DNA from: Temnopleurus reevesii
Taxonomy: Eukaryota; Echinodermata; Echinoidea; Temnopleuroida; Temnopleuridae
DNA length: 23,660 nucleotides
NCBI GenBank assembly: GCA_036244855.1
Contig: BQKZ01004864.1
Location: forward strand, 1 to 23,660
Reading direction: 5' to 3'
The notes beneath the pieces were generated by a model. It did not search any database. It saw only the letters and a list, made by a program, of their open reading frames with translations, and was not told where the DNA came from. This document shows positions 1 to 12,100 of this stretch, in pieces (within the stretch, counting starts at the first letter, position 1; the number at the start of each line of letters is the position of its first letter). The position numbers were made by a program, and so were the translations under genes.

Positions 1-18
1 GTCATGTCTGCGACTTTG

Positions 19-137
19 CTGCAGAAAACTGAAATTAGTGCCAAATTTCTGATTATAATCATACATAAAAAAATGAGGTTATCAGGACGGCTGAACATTC
101 AGAAATTTGGCAATACATGTAACTTCAGTTTTCTGCA
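19..137. repeat. Imperfect inverted repeat (fold-back)
   Basis: The left arm begins ctgcagaaaactgaa and ends gccaaatttctg (about 19-51). The right arm, about 99-137, is its reverse complement apart from a short insertion. The loop is about 47 bp. It could be the core of a fold-back or MITE copy; no target duplication was identified. The open frame across it is therefore doubtful. Confidence 0.7.
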
Positions 138-329
138 CCAACTTCGTGATTGCGAACGAGATGAGCAAATGCCAGAGATTCATGCGATTAAACTTGAACT
201 TAATCATAATTTATTGGCATCATTGAAGGTGAGAAAGGTGCTAATATTATTCATAAACAATTTTGATAATCTTGATATAATTTGATGAAATTTGGATAAT
301 GAAAATTGGCTGGATACGAAAGTACATTA

Positions 330-510
330 CAGGGAATACATTTTAAGGGGATCAACAGCGATGGCTCTCCTAAAGCTCCCCTTAAATGCTTTTTGGGGAG
401 TGATTTTTGGGGCCCCTTTTAACCCCAATTTAGCTCCCCTAAAACTCTCCTTGAGAGCATCTAGGAGAGCTATCTGTAGCTCCCCTGCAAATTCTTAAAT
501 TCAGTCCCTG
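330..510. mobile_element. MITE with CAGGGA ends and 6-bp target duplication
   Basis: A 181-bp element starts CAGGGAATACATTTTAAG and ends with the inverted form (CTTAAATTCAGTCCCTG). It is flanked on both sides by ACATTA (324-329 and 511-516). The interior is rich in repeated AGCTCCCCT/AGGAGAGCT words and carries no transposase. Ends of the form CAGGG...CCCTG are common in hAT elements, but those duplicate 8 bp, so the superfamily stays open. Confidence 0.85.
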
Positions 511-516
511 ACATTA

Positions 517-1194
517 GCGCCATCTTTTTCTTGGCTGCCACCAATGGAGTCCGGACCCCCCTAATCAGCGCTAAATGTATTCCAAGGAAAGTCTGTGGAG
601 AAGATCAAATGGTAAAAAAGGGTTGACAGTGCATTCTAAATTATCGCCAGAAATCAGAGTGTAGCCGTAATTTACTTATATCACAACTGAATCTGTATTA
701 CTGATCGATGCTCGAATTTGAGCTATTTTTTCCGGAAATTATTAAAATAATGAACTTACGGACAGCAAACATCTTCCACTTTCGTCACTCAAATTTGCTA
801 AAATCCCCATGCAGTGTGCGCTTGCCAATTGACCAATCAGATAAGCGAAAACGGACGGACAAAGAATATGTATGACAAGACTATCCAGATGCCAGCGTGT
901 TCGTTGAAAAATATATGAAGGATTACAGACGCAGACACTGGTAATCAATCATAATGATAAACATTACCTGTAAATTGTGTTACTGGCACTGCCCCCATTA
1001 AAAATCACACTACACTAGTTATTCCAGTTACCCTTTAGATTTGAAATGAGTAACTTTTTCAACATATTTCAGCTATTTACAATCATGAAAATAAACTGAA
1101 ACGTTTTTTAGATCTCATTATTCCAAGCACTCCATATTTGCCAAAATCACCGCGCTTCAATTTCTATGGGTGCTCAATTTCAATACGCGTCTAG
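517..1194. other. Non-coding stretch, nothing recognised
   Basis: No coding exon, RNA gene or clear repeat was recognised. It may hold upstream parts of the COX8 gene, but no exon with a mitochondrial presequence and a donor could be supported. Confidence 0.4.
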
Positions 1195-1196
1195 TA

Positions 1197-1415
1197 CAGT
1201 CAACTTCGCATAACTCGAATCTGCATAAGTCGAAAAGTCGCACAACTCGAATCAAATTAAAAGTCCCCTTTTTTCTCCATTGACATATGTGCAATAAAAA
1301 TTGCACAAGTCGATTTCTGTAAGTCGATAATTCGCCTAAGTCGATCAGATATTTTGACAGTAGCACATACAAAAACATGAAAATAACTTCGCATTAGTCG
1401 AAGGTCTTCGCTCAC
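1197..1415. mobile_element. Fragment of a pogo/Tc1-like MITE
   Basis: After TA it begins CAGTCAACTTCGCATAACTC, followed by several copies of cataaGTCGAa/cacaaCTCGAa words, up to about 1415. CAGTCAA starts with TA duplication are typical of pogo-type elements. The matching right end was not found, so the copy is probably truncated. Confidence 0.55.
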
Positions 1416-1505
1416 TTTCCAAAACTCAGACCGCATGCCCTTCACCTGCTATTACAGACACACATTGCACACACTCAGATTCCATGCCTCTTGCATTGAG
1501 AAACA

Positions 1506-1533
1506 GAGAGAGAGAGAGGAGTGTAGAGAGAGN
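1506..1533. repeat. GA-rich microsatellite with unresolved base
   Basis: Short runs of GA, ending at an n (1533). The n is probably a sequencing or assembly ambiguity in the simple repeat. Confidence 0.8.
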
Positions 1534-1988
1534 GTATTACCATGCTGTATGGTAACTGGATTTTCACTATACTTTCAATTTGTGGAAAAGAACTTTTTAA
1601 GTTAGGAGCCAACTTCCCATCCGCATTGTATATAGATTTTTTTTATTGTATTAATTATATAAAATGTGTAATAATGAAAAGAAGGAAATTTTTAATTTCA
1701 TATACACAATAATTGGGGTTGTCCGCAATACATTTAATGTCACAGATTATGTTGAAGTTACTAACTCAAGGATCTCCATCAGAGGACATCACTGAAAATA
1801 TGAAAATTCAGAATTTTTTGACAGATTTTATTAGATATTCATCAAATTACTACTGTTCGATCATCACATTTTTCTTCACCAACTTATTCCACAATAATTC
1901 CAGGGGTTCGTCGAATTTGACTGCCATTTTAAAAAGCTTAGAAAGAAGTTTTAATACATTTACCTCCCATCTCTTTTCTCATGTGCAG

Positions 1989-2084
1989 GAAAAATTAGCT
2001 GGAATGGCGGCAATCAGCGCTGGCTGTCTTGTCATCCCAGGCTACATCATGTCACACTTAGACAGCTACAAGGCCAGAGATTAA
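1989..2084 (+). CDS. COX8: COX8-like cytochrome c oxidase subunit, last coding exon
   Basis: A 31-codon exon with stop TAA follows a strong acceptor (pyrimidine tract, then atgtgcag). It starts EKLAGM, has a short hydrophobic stretch, and ends VIPGYIMSHLDSYKARD. Vertebrate COX8 has the same layout: KLG.M, one membrane helix, then LPAGWILSHLETYR at the C-terminus. The pattern P-G-(W/Y)-I-x-S-H-L-x-x-Y is the main support. COX8 is a small nuclear-encoded subunit of complex IV in the mitochondrial inner membrane. In mammals it has two exons, the first with the targeting presequence; that exon was not recognised here and may lie upstream in or beyond the window. The gene is convergent with XDH. 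Confidence 0.8.
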   Translation, partial: EKLAGMAAISAGCLVIPGYIMSHLDSYKARD

Positions 2085-2800
2085 ACCTTCAGCGGACTCT
2101 TATGTGAAAGTAATTGTGCATCCAGAATCTATTCAACCGTTCATTGTCATCAGATGGAGTCCCTGTTTGCAAGCATGTTACCTTTCTTCTGGTGGAGACA
2201 AGATGCTCACAACGATGAAGACAATATGCTTGCAACAACGATGAAACTATGATCAATACCAACGTGGGAGATCAGTGGGTGTCTAATTTGAAGAGCAGCT
2301 TTACCAGGAAGAATCGCGTGCAGAAACAGAGAGCTGTTGAAGTGATCTACACATACCATTTGCACAGATGATTACCAACTTGGACAAGCTGCAGCCAAAT
2401 CTTCTTAAACATATAGTCTTCAAACTTCATCTAAAATCTATTCCCGTCAAGGATTTAGATGATATTATTCAATTAATTTATTTAATCTGTCATAACTTGA
2501 TCAAATGGAAAGAAAAAGAATCTACACCTATAAATTATAAAAATAAGAATTTCAGATCATGGGGTTTCATGTAATTCATTAGATAATGTTATCATGTCAA
2601 TAATTTCTGCAGCAGACAAAGGAATATATTTTTGGATGTACATTAACAACCATCATGCAAAGTTATCCTTTGAGTGTCTTTATAAATAACCAGTATTCTG
2701 GTGACTTGTAATCATGCTATTGTGGTAGAAATTATTATTAAAGATTTGAAGTGAAAAGGATTAGTTTCACCGGCGTTTTTATTGAACAAAAATAAATACA
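2085..2800 (+). other. Probable COX8 3' UTR and downstream DNA
   Basis: No coding pattern was seen. Candidate polyadenylation signals on the plus strand are ATTAAA at 2737-2742 and AATAAA at 2791-2796. The small open frame at 2368-2574 has no family resemblance. Confidence 0.45.
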
Positions 2801-3966
2801 CACTGTACAAGCATCACAAAGTTTCATATCAATTAGTTAATTTATTCCACAAGAGTGTGAACACAAATGCTTGCCAAAATATAGCTTCTTCGGAAATGTC
2901 AGGTTACAAACATGTATCCTTCTTCAGTAACACCGAAATTTGTCATATTTTGAAATAAAATATAGAATTTGTACAACCTTGTACATGGATCTGGGTATAT
3001 TAACCTGAAAATGATATTCTAATGCTGCTATGATTTGTTAAACCTGAGAGCTCTGAAGTGAACCTGATTATTTGTACTTGACCTCATTACGTAAAAATGG
3101 GGCATTGATTCAAGGAACTATGATTTGGCAGGTGTTTTTCAAATGATTGAATATTGAACAGCAACTGCAATCCAGATTATTTGTATGAATTGTTCATAGT
3201 CTTTGTGAAACCATTGGAATAGAATTAAATGTTTCCAACTTATTTGACCATGCTATTGAAGCATACATTTGCCTACACTGTTAGCTAGATCAGGGACAAC
3301 TCCCTGGCTAGATCCCCTTTGTTTAAGAGTACTGGAGCAATTTTTGTTAAAGGAGACATGCGATTTAATTTAGATAACATTGCGCAATATTATAGTAAGT
3401 ATTATACATTCATACCAAGTTGCTTTTATAATGTCATTTACTTCCATGACACATGATACATGTAAACATGATACATGTAAACATGATACTGATTATACAA
3501 TGTACCAAAGTAACCACAGTTTGAGGGATACATGATTGGATAGAATCCTTCACTACAAAAAATCAAATTTCAATTTATAATCATTTAAAATAAAATTACG
3601 AAGAGCAAGAATCCATAAATGAAAATTGCAACTATGTTGGTCATTGTACAAGTATACTGATCACTGTCCAAATTCCATCCCCTTCCAAGATTATAGTTTG
3701 CAGATTATTTTGCACAACTGTCAAGGCAGAATATTCGTGGGGAAACGTACCATTCGGAATTAATCATCAAGGTACAGTTAACTCTGCTTAAGTCAAATAA
3801 TTGAAGACATCAAATTAATTTTTTGTTGTTTCCTTCTTCTAATTCGAACCGATATTTGTGGTCCAAGAGATTCTCCAACAATATTATGAAGACAAAATTA
3901 CTACTTCATGTAGTACCTCTTTCAAATCAGGTATATTGTTCAGATCTCTTTAATTTTATGCACATC
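2801..3966. other. Intergenic stretch
   Basis: Apart from the 15-bp tandem repeat at 3451-3489, no gene or element was recognised. It lies between the two convergent genes. Confidence 0.5.
3451..3489. repeat. 15-bp tandem repeat, about 2.6 copies
   Basis: The unit acatgatacatgtaa is repeated head to tail; each unit holds the palindrome-like acatgt. Confidence 0.85.
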
Positions 3967-3969
3967 TTA

Positions 3970-4134
3970 GGGGGTGTTGTTCAAAATCAACTGCAACTTT
4001 GAAGATTGTAACGCGCATTTTCATTCGCGCGCGGTATGCGCATTTAACAATATGCGCATGAAACAATGTTCTTGATTGGTGCGTTCCGATCAACTGCAAC
4101 TTGCGATCAATTGCAAATTTTGAGCAACACCCCC
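3970..4134. mobile_element. PIF/Harbinger-like MITE with TTA target duplication
   Basis: A 165-bp element starts GGGGGTGTTGTTCAAAATCA and ends TTTTGAGCAACACCCCC, an inverted repeat of about 17 bp with one mismatch. It is flanked by TTA at 3967-3969 and 4135-4137. G-rich ends and a 3-bp TWA duplication are marks of PIF/Harbinger. The interior is CpG-rich compared with the surroundings (gcgcattttcattcgcgcgc). No coding capacity. Confidence 0.85.
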
Positions 4135-4137
4135 TTA

Positions 4138-6111
4138 GTGTCCAAAGGGAATTCACATTCAAAGGAATCCATCCTACAAACAATAGTAGCCTCTCATTAA
4201 CATTTGTGGCAAGGATTACATTGAAAAACAACTTAATTTCATCCATATACTCTTAGAAGTTCTCTGCTTCAATAATTAATCACTGTATTTTTAAAGCCTG
4301 GGTCTTGGCCAGAAAATCTTACTTTGATTAGAAGCTGACAAATTTGGCAAACACATTAAAAACAAATTTATTAAAATCAGACAATGAATAAGTAAGTAAT
4401 GAATAGTTAAAAAGTTGCCAATTGCAATGGCCATAAACAATCACTCTTGAGTGAGATTTAAATACAGTATTCTTAATATTCTTATTTATTGTCCGATTTG
4501 CTTCAAACTTTTTTTAATCTGTTTGTATCATTTTTATGATTTATATAAAATATTATTTTTCTGGCTCGATCCAGTATTTAATTAAAGTTATTTAATGGCC
4601 CTTAACACCTTTTTTGACCAACATAATTGCTGGTATTCTAATGTACGTATGGTACATACTGCAAATGACCAATCAATCAAGATCTTTATTCAAAACATTA
4701 GTATCAATTTCATCAACATTTTCTTACATTGGAAAATAGTAAACATAACAATTTTGAATTAATGCATTCTGATTTCACTAACAACCACCAGTATGGACTT
4801 TATAAAAAATAAGTTTGTGCTTTTACTCAAGGAATGTTTACACATGACATGATTGGGGAAATAATTACATATTATACTGATTGCCTTTACATGATCAGTT
4901 TTGGTGACTTGCATTCAATCACATTTGCAAATCTTGACAATGATAAACACGTTTTTAAATGAAATTATAATCAATGATCTATGTTATAAATTATCTTTAT
5001 ATTCTTATTATTTTCCGACATTAAAATCTATGAGATCAACAAATAATTTATCATAAAATATATAGACTATTATATTTCTTTTAGAGTTTTGACTTGAAGA
5101 TTTCAGTTAAACAAAAGTTATTCTCGCACCGACAATAGACCCAAAACTAAAAGCAAGCTAAAAAGAAGACAAAACAACACAGTCATAGAAAAAAAGCCCT
5201 CATAGAACTTGTCAAATAATTTAAAATTAAAAATTACTTTTTAAAAATTTAAAATAAGTCTCTAGTAAACTTAAACATTTCATTTATTACAAGTTGATAA
5301 CATTATAATGAATCATTATTGCTTAAAGACAAATTACTCCTTGGTATATTAGCACAATGTGCACAATTGAGTTTATTCCCTCAGCACAGAACGATCATTA
5401 TGTACATTAGTTTGGCCATGCTAATCATGTTCAGTCTATAAACTCAAACACTAGGACTACAAATATGGTAACTGTTTTAAACATTCATTCATCTTAAGAG
5501 TAAGGAACTGCTTTTGCACATATATTTTTTTATTATCGATATACCGGAAACTTGGCTTGGTTTTAGGATATACTCGCAGAGTCAAACATAAGTTGTCATT
5601 AATCACTAGATTAAAATCAAAATCTACATAATCTATCCACTTTCTAGCACCTGGCATTAGTAGCACAGTTCTTAAGCGCTCAGCTCACACAGTGTACACT
5701 GGAATATGAGGGCACACAAGGCTGCATAGTATTCTTCCACTAAAAGTTGATGGTCAATTTTGATTACTATTGCTGTTACATTCGAGACTAATATGAATGT
5801 GAAATTGTTTCTGACCTTCATTTTCCAACTTTCGTTGAAAGCTATCATTCATAATTTATCTAAGAATATTCCCATAACAGCATGCAAAAGTAGTGCAGTA
5901 CCTTTAATTTGGCTTGTACATAATAATCTACTTCAGTCTCTATTCAAATAAAATTAAGTGAATTAATTTAATTTACTGCTATATACACAATGTTGACAGA
6001 AAATCATGATCAATACTGTAAAGAATATTTAAGTAGGAAACTTGACAAATGTTTTGTATAATGAACACATCTGGATCTTCAACCTCACTATGAAGATCAA
6101 TCCTCGTCTGT
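4138..6111 (-). other. XDH 3' UTR and downstream intergenic DNA
   Basis: AT-rich sequence with no coding pattern. Several minus-strand AATAAA words lie within 1.5 kb of the XDH stop. No repeat with clear ends was recognised. Confidence 0.5.
4685..4690 (-). promoter_or_regulatory. Candidate XDH polyadenylation signal
   Basis: AATAAA on the minus strand in the context TTGAATAAAGATC, about 1.4 kb after the stop. Other AATAAA sites on this strand lie nearer, at 5529-5534, 5372-5377 and 5283-5288. None can be chosen without transcript data. Confidence 0.3.
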
Positions 6112-6162
6112 CTATGGCCGAACAAAAAATGGAGTGTAAGATCCTGGATCTGCTTCCGGGAA
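6112..6162 (-). CDS. XDH: XDH terminal exon with stop codon
   Basis: A last exon of 16 codons and TAG after a ttttatttcag acceptor, reading [16 protein letters not shown]. It fits the short C-terminal tail of the family (ending near PW..R in vertebrates). The 3' UTR follows to the left. Confidence 0.9.
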   Translation of the reverse strand, partial: FPEADPGSYTPFFVRP

Positions 6163-9100
6163 CTGAAATAAAATAATAATAAGAAGAAGAAATGACTTCA
6201 ACATGTTGAGGTATTGAATCAAACTATTTTCTCTATTCTTTACAAGCACCTCCCCTTTTTCAAAGAAACCCATCTGTCTGTTTCTAATGAATGAAAAAAA
6301 AGCATACGAGTTGTTAATAAAAAAAAAAAATTAAAAACATTTAAAAAAAAAGGTTATTCCAAACTCGTTATTCACCGATATTCTGGTCAGTATTGTATAG
6401 CAAGCTTGTACCAAAACTAAACTTTTTTTTACTACATTGACACAAAGAAACCAACTTAGAGCATTAAGTTCATTTATAATATTACAATATCTTTCTTAAA
6501 GTCCACTTGTCATCGACACAATTTCAGAGAATGACCCCATTTCTGTATACCTGTATTGTCAAACTACTGAAAAATATCTGAGTTTAATATAGCAGCTTCA
6601 TAGAAATCTCACCTGTTTTGTGAACTGGTCCACACAGGCTAGTCTGATGCGTTCAGCCACTGCTGGACTGTTGAGTACAAAGTTTCCCAATCCCTCATCA
6701 GCTCTGGCAGACAAGATGGCGTCCTTGATGGCAAAGAATAATGAGGAGCCAAGGAAGAGAGGAGGCTCGCCGACCGCCTAACAGGAGAAAGAAAGAGATT
6801 GTGCCAAACATAAAATTCCTCATGCAAAATGTTTAATGATCTTGATATTACAATGCTATGTAAATCAATTGTCTATAATATTTTTAATGAACAAGAAGTA
6901 TCACATTCCCCAATCTGCTATTTTAGAAATATATTAGATAATTTTTAAAAGTAAAGAGACTAAAGCAGTTCCAGAACCATTTGGATTAAAGAATAGAATA
7001 GCATGAGAAAGCATAAATGAGGCCACAAATGGTATTATCTATATAAATTTGCATATTTACAGAGATCTTGAGTGTTGCTTGATCTTTGAACCCAAAAGTA
7101 ACTCCCATCATTATTACCCCTATGATTATATGGGTACAAAACTTAGATTTCAAGATACTCTTTCAATAAAACGGGAATTATGGACAAGTAAGGTTATAAA
7201 TACATCTAACATCATCTTTGGTGAGCAGACAATTAAACTCTGCAGGTCTTTAAATCTAAATCATAAATATTCAGGTAACAATTTTGGTTCGTCTTGGGGT
7301 ACCGGTATTCCATTTTGAATAACCTTTTGAATGACTTTGCTTCTAGTCGATGCGGATCAATGACACCTTTTGAGTACGTTATCTTGATTTATTTTCTAAA
7401 TTAAAGTATTAAAAAATCACCTTGGAAGAGCAGATTGTATTGGGGTTGTCGGCATTCTTCAGAAGGGTGACATTAAACTCCGGTGGTACGTCCCCAAACC
7501 CTGGTATCTTATAGAATCCTGGTCCCCTCGTCAGCAGGTGGCCTTTGGGACTCCAGCGATGGTCCTCTAGGATGAACAGTCCATAGCCCTGGGTGAAAGC
7601 ACCTTCAATCTGTTGGGTGATGAAGAACAATATGTTTCTTAGTTATGGTTTTGTTGATGAATCCACTATCCAATGGAACCTAGGATAAGCGATTTTTGAG
7701 CATCAAAATGACTGTAAAAGCAAGAATCGGTCTAAAAAAAGGAAGCACAGTGGAAACGCGGTGTGAAGAGATCTGATATAACAAAATCCCTGAGAAAACG
7801 AAGTGAAAAATCTGGTCCCATCTCTTTGTAACCTATTGTCTTTTAACTCTGCTATACAGGGATAACTGCTATGACAAGGTATTTCTAATGGTCCAAAGTA
7901 CCTCATACCGAGTTTCCACTGTACTCTATTGACTTTGACAGTACAGAAATGATGAGTACCGGTATACTGTCAACAAAATATCAAGAGCTCATTTCAGATA
8001 AAATGGTGTTACATTTACCTGTCCAATGTCGATGGCAGGATTGATGCTACTACCGACATCCATGACGATGTCGGTCCTTAGAGTCTGATGATCACCAGTC
8101 AGGCAGTCAATCTCCACCTCGGACACAGCCACACCCCATGAGTAGTAATGGAACAGTTTACCCTCATTCTTCTCCCAGTCGTACGTCAGGTCAGGGGTCC
8201 TAGGCAGATATTATTACAAATACAGAACACTTTGGAAAATCATTTCAAAGAGATTTCGAACAATAAGGTTCCTGACACAAGCTCTTTGTATTCTCAGGCA
8301 AACTCTCTCATCTAGCATAATTCACAGGTAAGTAGTTTTCCAAATGGCAACTGACCACCATGAGTAAAAATCGAACAGTTTGACTTCTCTAAGTCATTCA
8401 ATAGAATTTCATTGAAGGTAAATCAAAAGCATATTTTGGAGCCAGAATGCTGCACATTTTGGAAATTTTGGCACCATGATTTCAATATGAAGATGGTGAT
8501 TCGATCCTGTTCAAAAGGGCTTGAATATTTTACTTTTATGCACAATTAATTTATCAGTTTTTGAACATTTTAGCCAAAAGGGCAATCACAAAAGGGCAAT
8601 TTCACCAATATATTCAATATTTTCTCATTCTATGAAAAATAGAATAGTTGCAAAATTTACAGGAGTCTTTAAAAGAAGGAAAAGAAGAAATGATAAAAAA
8701 AAAAGTACCAGTACATAATACACTTACTTGTAAAAACCTGTAGTAGATAAGCTGACCCTATCCATGTATGCTGCATTAACCTATAAAATAGACAAAAATC
8801 ATTTAAATACATGAGTAATATTCATCGAGTAAGGGTCTAAAAGGGGGAAAAATACTCCCATCCTAAAGTTTTTGGATATTTTTTTTCGAAAACTAGACGA
8901 GCCACCTCAAAAACTTAAAATAAAGTACAGGGATATTCTAATCACATACCTCTAAAATTATTATTGTTCAATGACCTTGATTTCATGATTCCCTGTAAAT
9001 TTTAAAAATAGATAGCTCTTAAGATTGAAGACATGTTTTTAGGCTAACACAGATCATATCAATTTCAGTTCTCAGAAACGATGCCTATTTTTGTTGCAAC

Positions 9101-12100
9101 AAATTGCCCAATGACACACTACTCAAGCCACATTCATATACTGTACAAGCTGAACAATTTGCTGGGGTTCAATTTTTGCTACCATGGATTTGCTAAAATT
9201 TCCACTCACTATAATGCCCATAAACTTGTGTACAATGATCTTTCAAAACACAAAAATACCATCCCACTAATTTGTAAATATGTCTGAAAATCAGAGAATT
9301 TGCTACTTATATGCAAGCTAAAACATTTATTTTTACAGTAGCCCACAGGGAATAACTTTGAGATCCAAATCTTGAATATCAAATTTTTTTCTAATTCGTC
9401 AATCATTCAACCAAAAAAAAAGAAAAGTAAAACAACTTACCCAATCATTCCACTTTCCTTTAGGATTAGCATGCATGTAAGGCTCTATTCTCTGAAGCAG
9501 TGTTTTGCAAGCAGCCTGCAAAATAGAAAAAAAGGAGAAAATGAGAGTATTCAACAGAGTAAACCTATTTTTATACAGACATATTAAATTTCGCTTGAAT
9601 TTTGACAAGGCAATGGGGCATGAGCAAATTTAAATGTATTGTTACATCGAAAATATAAAAGAATTGGCCTTACAACAAAATGAAGAAACAAAAATAGTCA
9701 CATGATAGTTCAAGACTAAAGTGTATTGTCTCTCGGTCTTAAAAAAATTGAATGATCAGGGTACTCTAATGTTTTTCACTACTTGCCCATCGGGCAAGTG
9801 GTTTTTCAAATCACTTGCCCGATTACCAATTTCTCTTGCCCAAAACATAAAAGCAAACAAAGGCAGCTCCACACACATGTATAACATTAAATGTGGCTGA
9901 ACTGTTAATAGTGAAGTTGGTCAAATCTTTTGACAGGATTCTCATAAAGAATTCACTTACAATCAATGATTTATTCTCTTGAACCTTTAAACTATTCCTT
10001 GCCCATTTGGGCAAGTGACAATTTCATTTACTTGCACAATGACTCAATTTTGTTGCCCCTGGTATTCGGGCATGTGGGTTTGTAGCGCCCGATGATTCTT
10101 GATATCTAACATCCGTTGCCTTCAAGTATCATGCCAGTCACTAAGATTTGAAATACAGAAGGAAAAATTAAATCGTGGGTTCAAATCCCACCGCTGCCAC
10201 CGTGTGTGTTTATTGTGGTCTTTCTGGGTCTCTAGGTTCCGTTTGACTTCATGAAATTAAAAAAGAACAAGCTATAAGTTGTGGTAACTCAACAACACAC
10301 GTGAAACTGTATCCTTTATTAAAACACCCTCTTTAGGCAAGAACACTATAACATAGTGGTTATCCTCTTGACACTAAACCGCATAAGCATAATAACATGA
10401 ACAATAATTTTTTAATGATGATACAGTCAAGCCTCCTTATAATGAGGTCCTTGGGATCATAGCAATTATCTCTTTATATCAAAACCTTGTTATATCGGGG
10501 CCAAAATACAATAAAATACGAAGAGATGGGACCAGGAAAACTACCTTGTTACATGTATAATGAGATCTCGTTATATAAGTGCTCTTTCTAACAAGGTTGG
10601 ACTGTATTATGAATTTTTGAATAAATCTTTCTATAGAAATCGACTTCCTTTTATGTAACTGACAGACTGTGAACAGATTAATGAATCTCACACAAAGCAT
10701 GTTCTGATCTTTAGTGCCTTCTTGACAGCTATGCTATGGCCGGGTAATAATATTGGACGATTTCTCTCACACCTCTGAATAGGTGACTAGAGAGATGGCG
10801 TGCTTAAATACTATATAATATTATCATTACCTCGATTGCCTTCCCATTCAAATCAGACCCAGTGCTGGCTGCAGTCGGGGATGTGTTAGGCACCTTACTG
10901 GTATTGGTTTCAGAGAGGTGTATCTTACTCTCCGGGATGCCCAGAGTTCTGGCTGCGACTTGGATCATCTTGGTATGAAGGCCCTGACCCATCTCAATGC
11001 CTCCGTGTGTTACAAGGACTGAACCATCGTAGTAGATGTGAACAAGAGCACCAGCCTGAAAGAAAACATGTGAGGGTGATGATATCATGTGTATATGACT
11101 AGTGTCTTACTGACCCATCTCAATGCCACTGTGTGTGACAAGAACTGAACCATCGTAGTAGATGTGAACAAGAGCACCAGCCTGAAAGAAAACATGTGAG
11201 GGTGATGATATCATGTGTATATGACTAGTGTCTTACTGACCCATCTCAATGCCACTGTGTGTGACAAGAACTGAACCATCGTAGTAGATGTGAACAAGAG
11301 CACCAGCCTGAAAGAAAGCATGTGAAGATATGTGTATATGGGTAGTGTCCTTTTATTGACCCATCTCAATGCCTCCGTGGGTGACAAGGATGGAACCATC
11401 ATAGTAGATGTGAACAAGAGCACCAGCCTGAAAGAAAAAATGTGAGGGTGATGATATCATGTGTATATGACTAGTGTCCTTTTACTGACCCATCTCAATG
11501 CCTCCGTGGGTGACGAGAACCGAACCATCGTAGTAGATGTGAACAAGAGCACCAGCCTGAAAGAAAACATGTGAGGAGGATGATATCATGTGTATATGAC
11601 TAGTGTCCCTTTATTTGAAGCCATTTTGATTTCCAAATGGTATTTCTATTCAATCCCAAGAAGAAGTTGTTGTAAATAGAAGAGTACGTACTGTCGTATG
11701 AACAATGAATTTGGCTGATAAATTGTTTTAAAGAATATGAGTTTATTTGTGTCCCAATACATTGAGGGACTCTATATCTGACTGGGCAAGTGTGCCCTCA
11801 TCAAGTACTTGAAACACAACCCATTCAACATGCAAAAAAGGTCTGAAGTATATTATCGACAATATCATGATAGGAAGTCATTTTTAATGAAGCATAAATC
11901 CAATGCCCATTAGACCAAAAACAAATTTGTTTTAAATAAACAAAGAATCAAATTAGACAATGGTGGCATATCTTCCATTAAAATGTGAGTAATGTCGGTT
12001 TTGAAAAACAGGAATGGCAGAGTCCAATTTACGATCTTCATTTGCAAATGTTTCTGGTATCATAAGAATCAAATGTTGCATATACATTCATTTGAAGATC

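Larger units (their letters stand above)
10990..11611 (-). repeat. Tandem array, about 126-bp unit of exon head plus intron
   Basis: Five acceptor sites lie at 11055, 11181, 11307, 11427 and 11556, spaced 126, 126, 120 and 129 bp. Each unit holds 71 nt of exon and about 55 nt of intron (catgtgagggtgatgatatc, then atgtgtatatgactagtgtc). The array accounts for the 500-bp difference in length between blocks A and B; block A has a single unit. Confidence 0.92.

Noticed and set aside
4..285. Plus-strand open frame of 93 codons with a good donor (AAG|gtgaga) at about 228
   Set aside because: It runs across the inverted repeat at 19-137, has low-complexity hydrophobic and basic stretches and no family resemblance. 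It does not look like a COX8 presequence exon.
480..545. Minus-strand AAGATGGCG start context near 526 as a gene start
   Set aside because: It opens only a 17-codon frame that runs into the MITE and stops; no splice donor was convincing.
7049..7318. Plus-strand open frame of 89 codons in an XDH intron
   Set aside because: AT-rich, no recognisable motif, and on the strand opposite to a continuous gene.
10130..10200. A tRNA gene
   Set aside because: Only a T-arm and an acceptor-like 3' strand exist; no D-arm, anticodon arm or pairing 5' acceptor strand could be found upstream.
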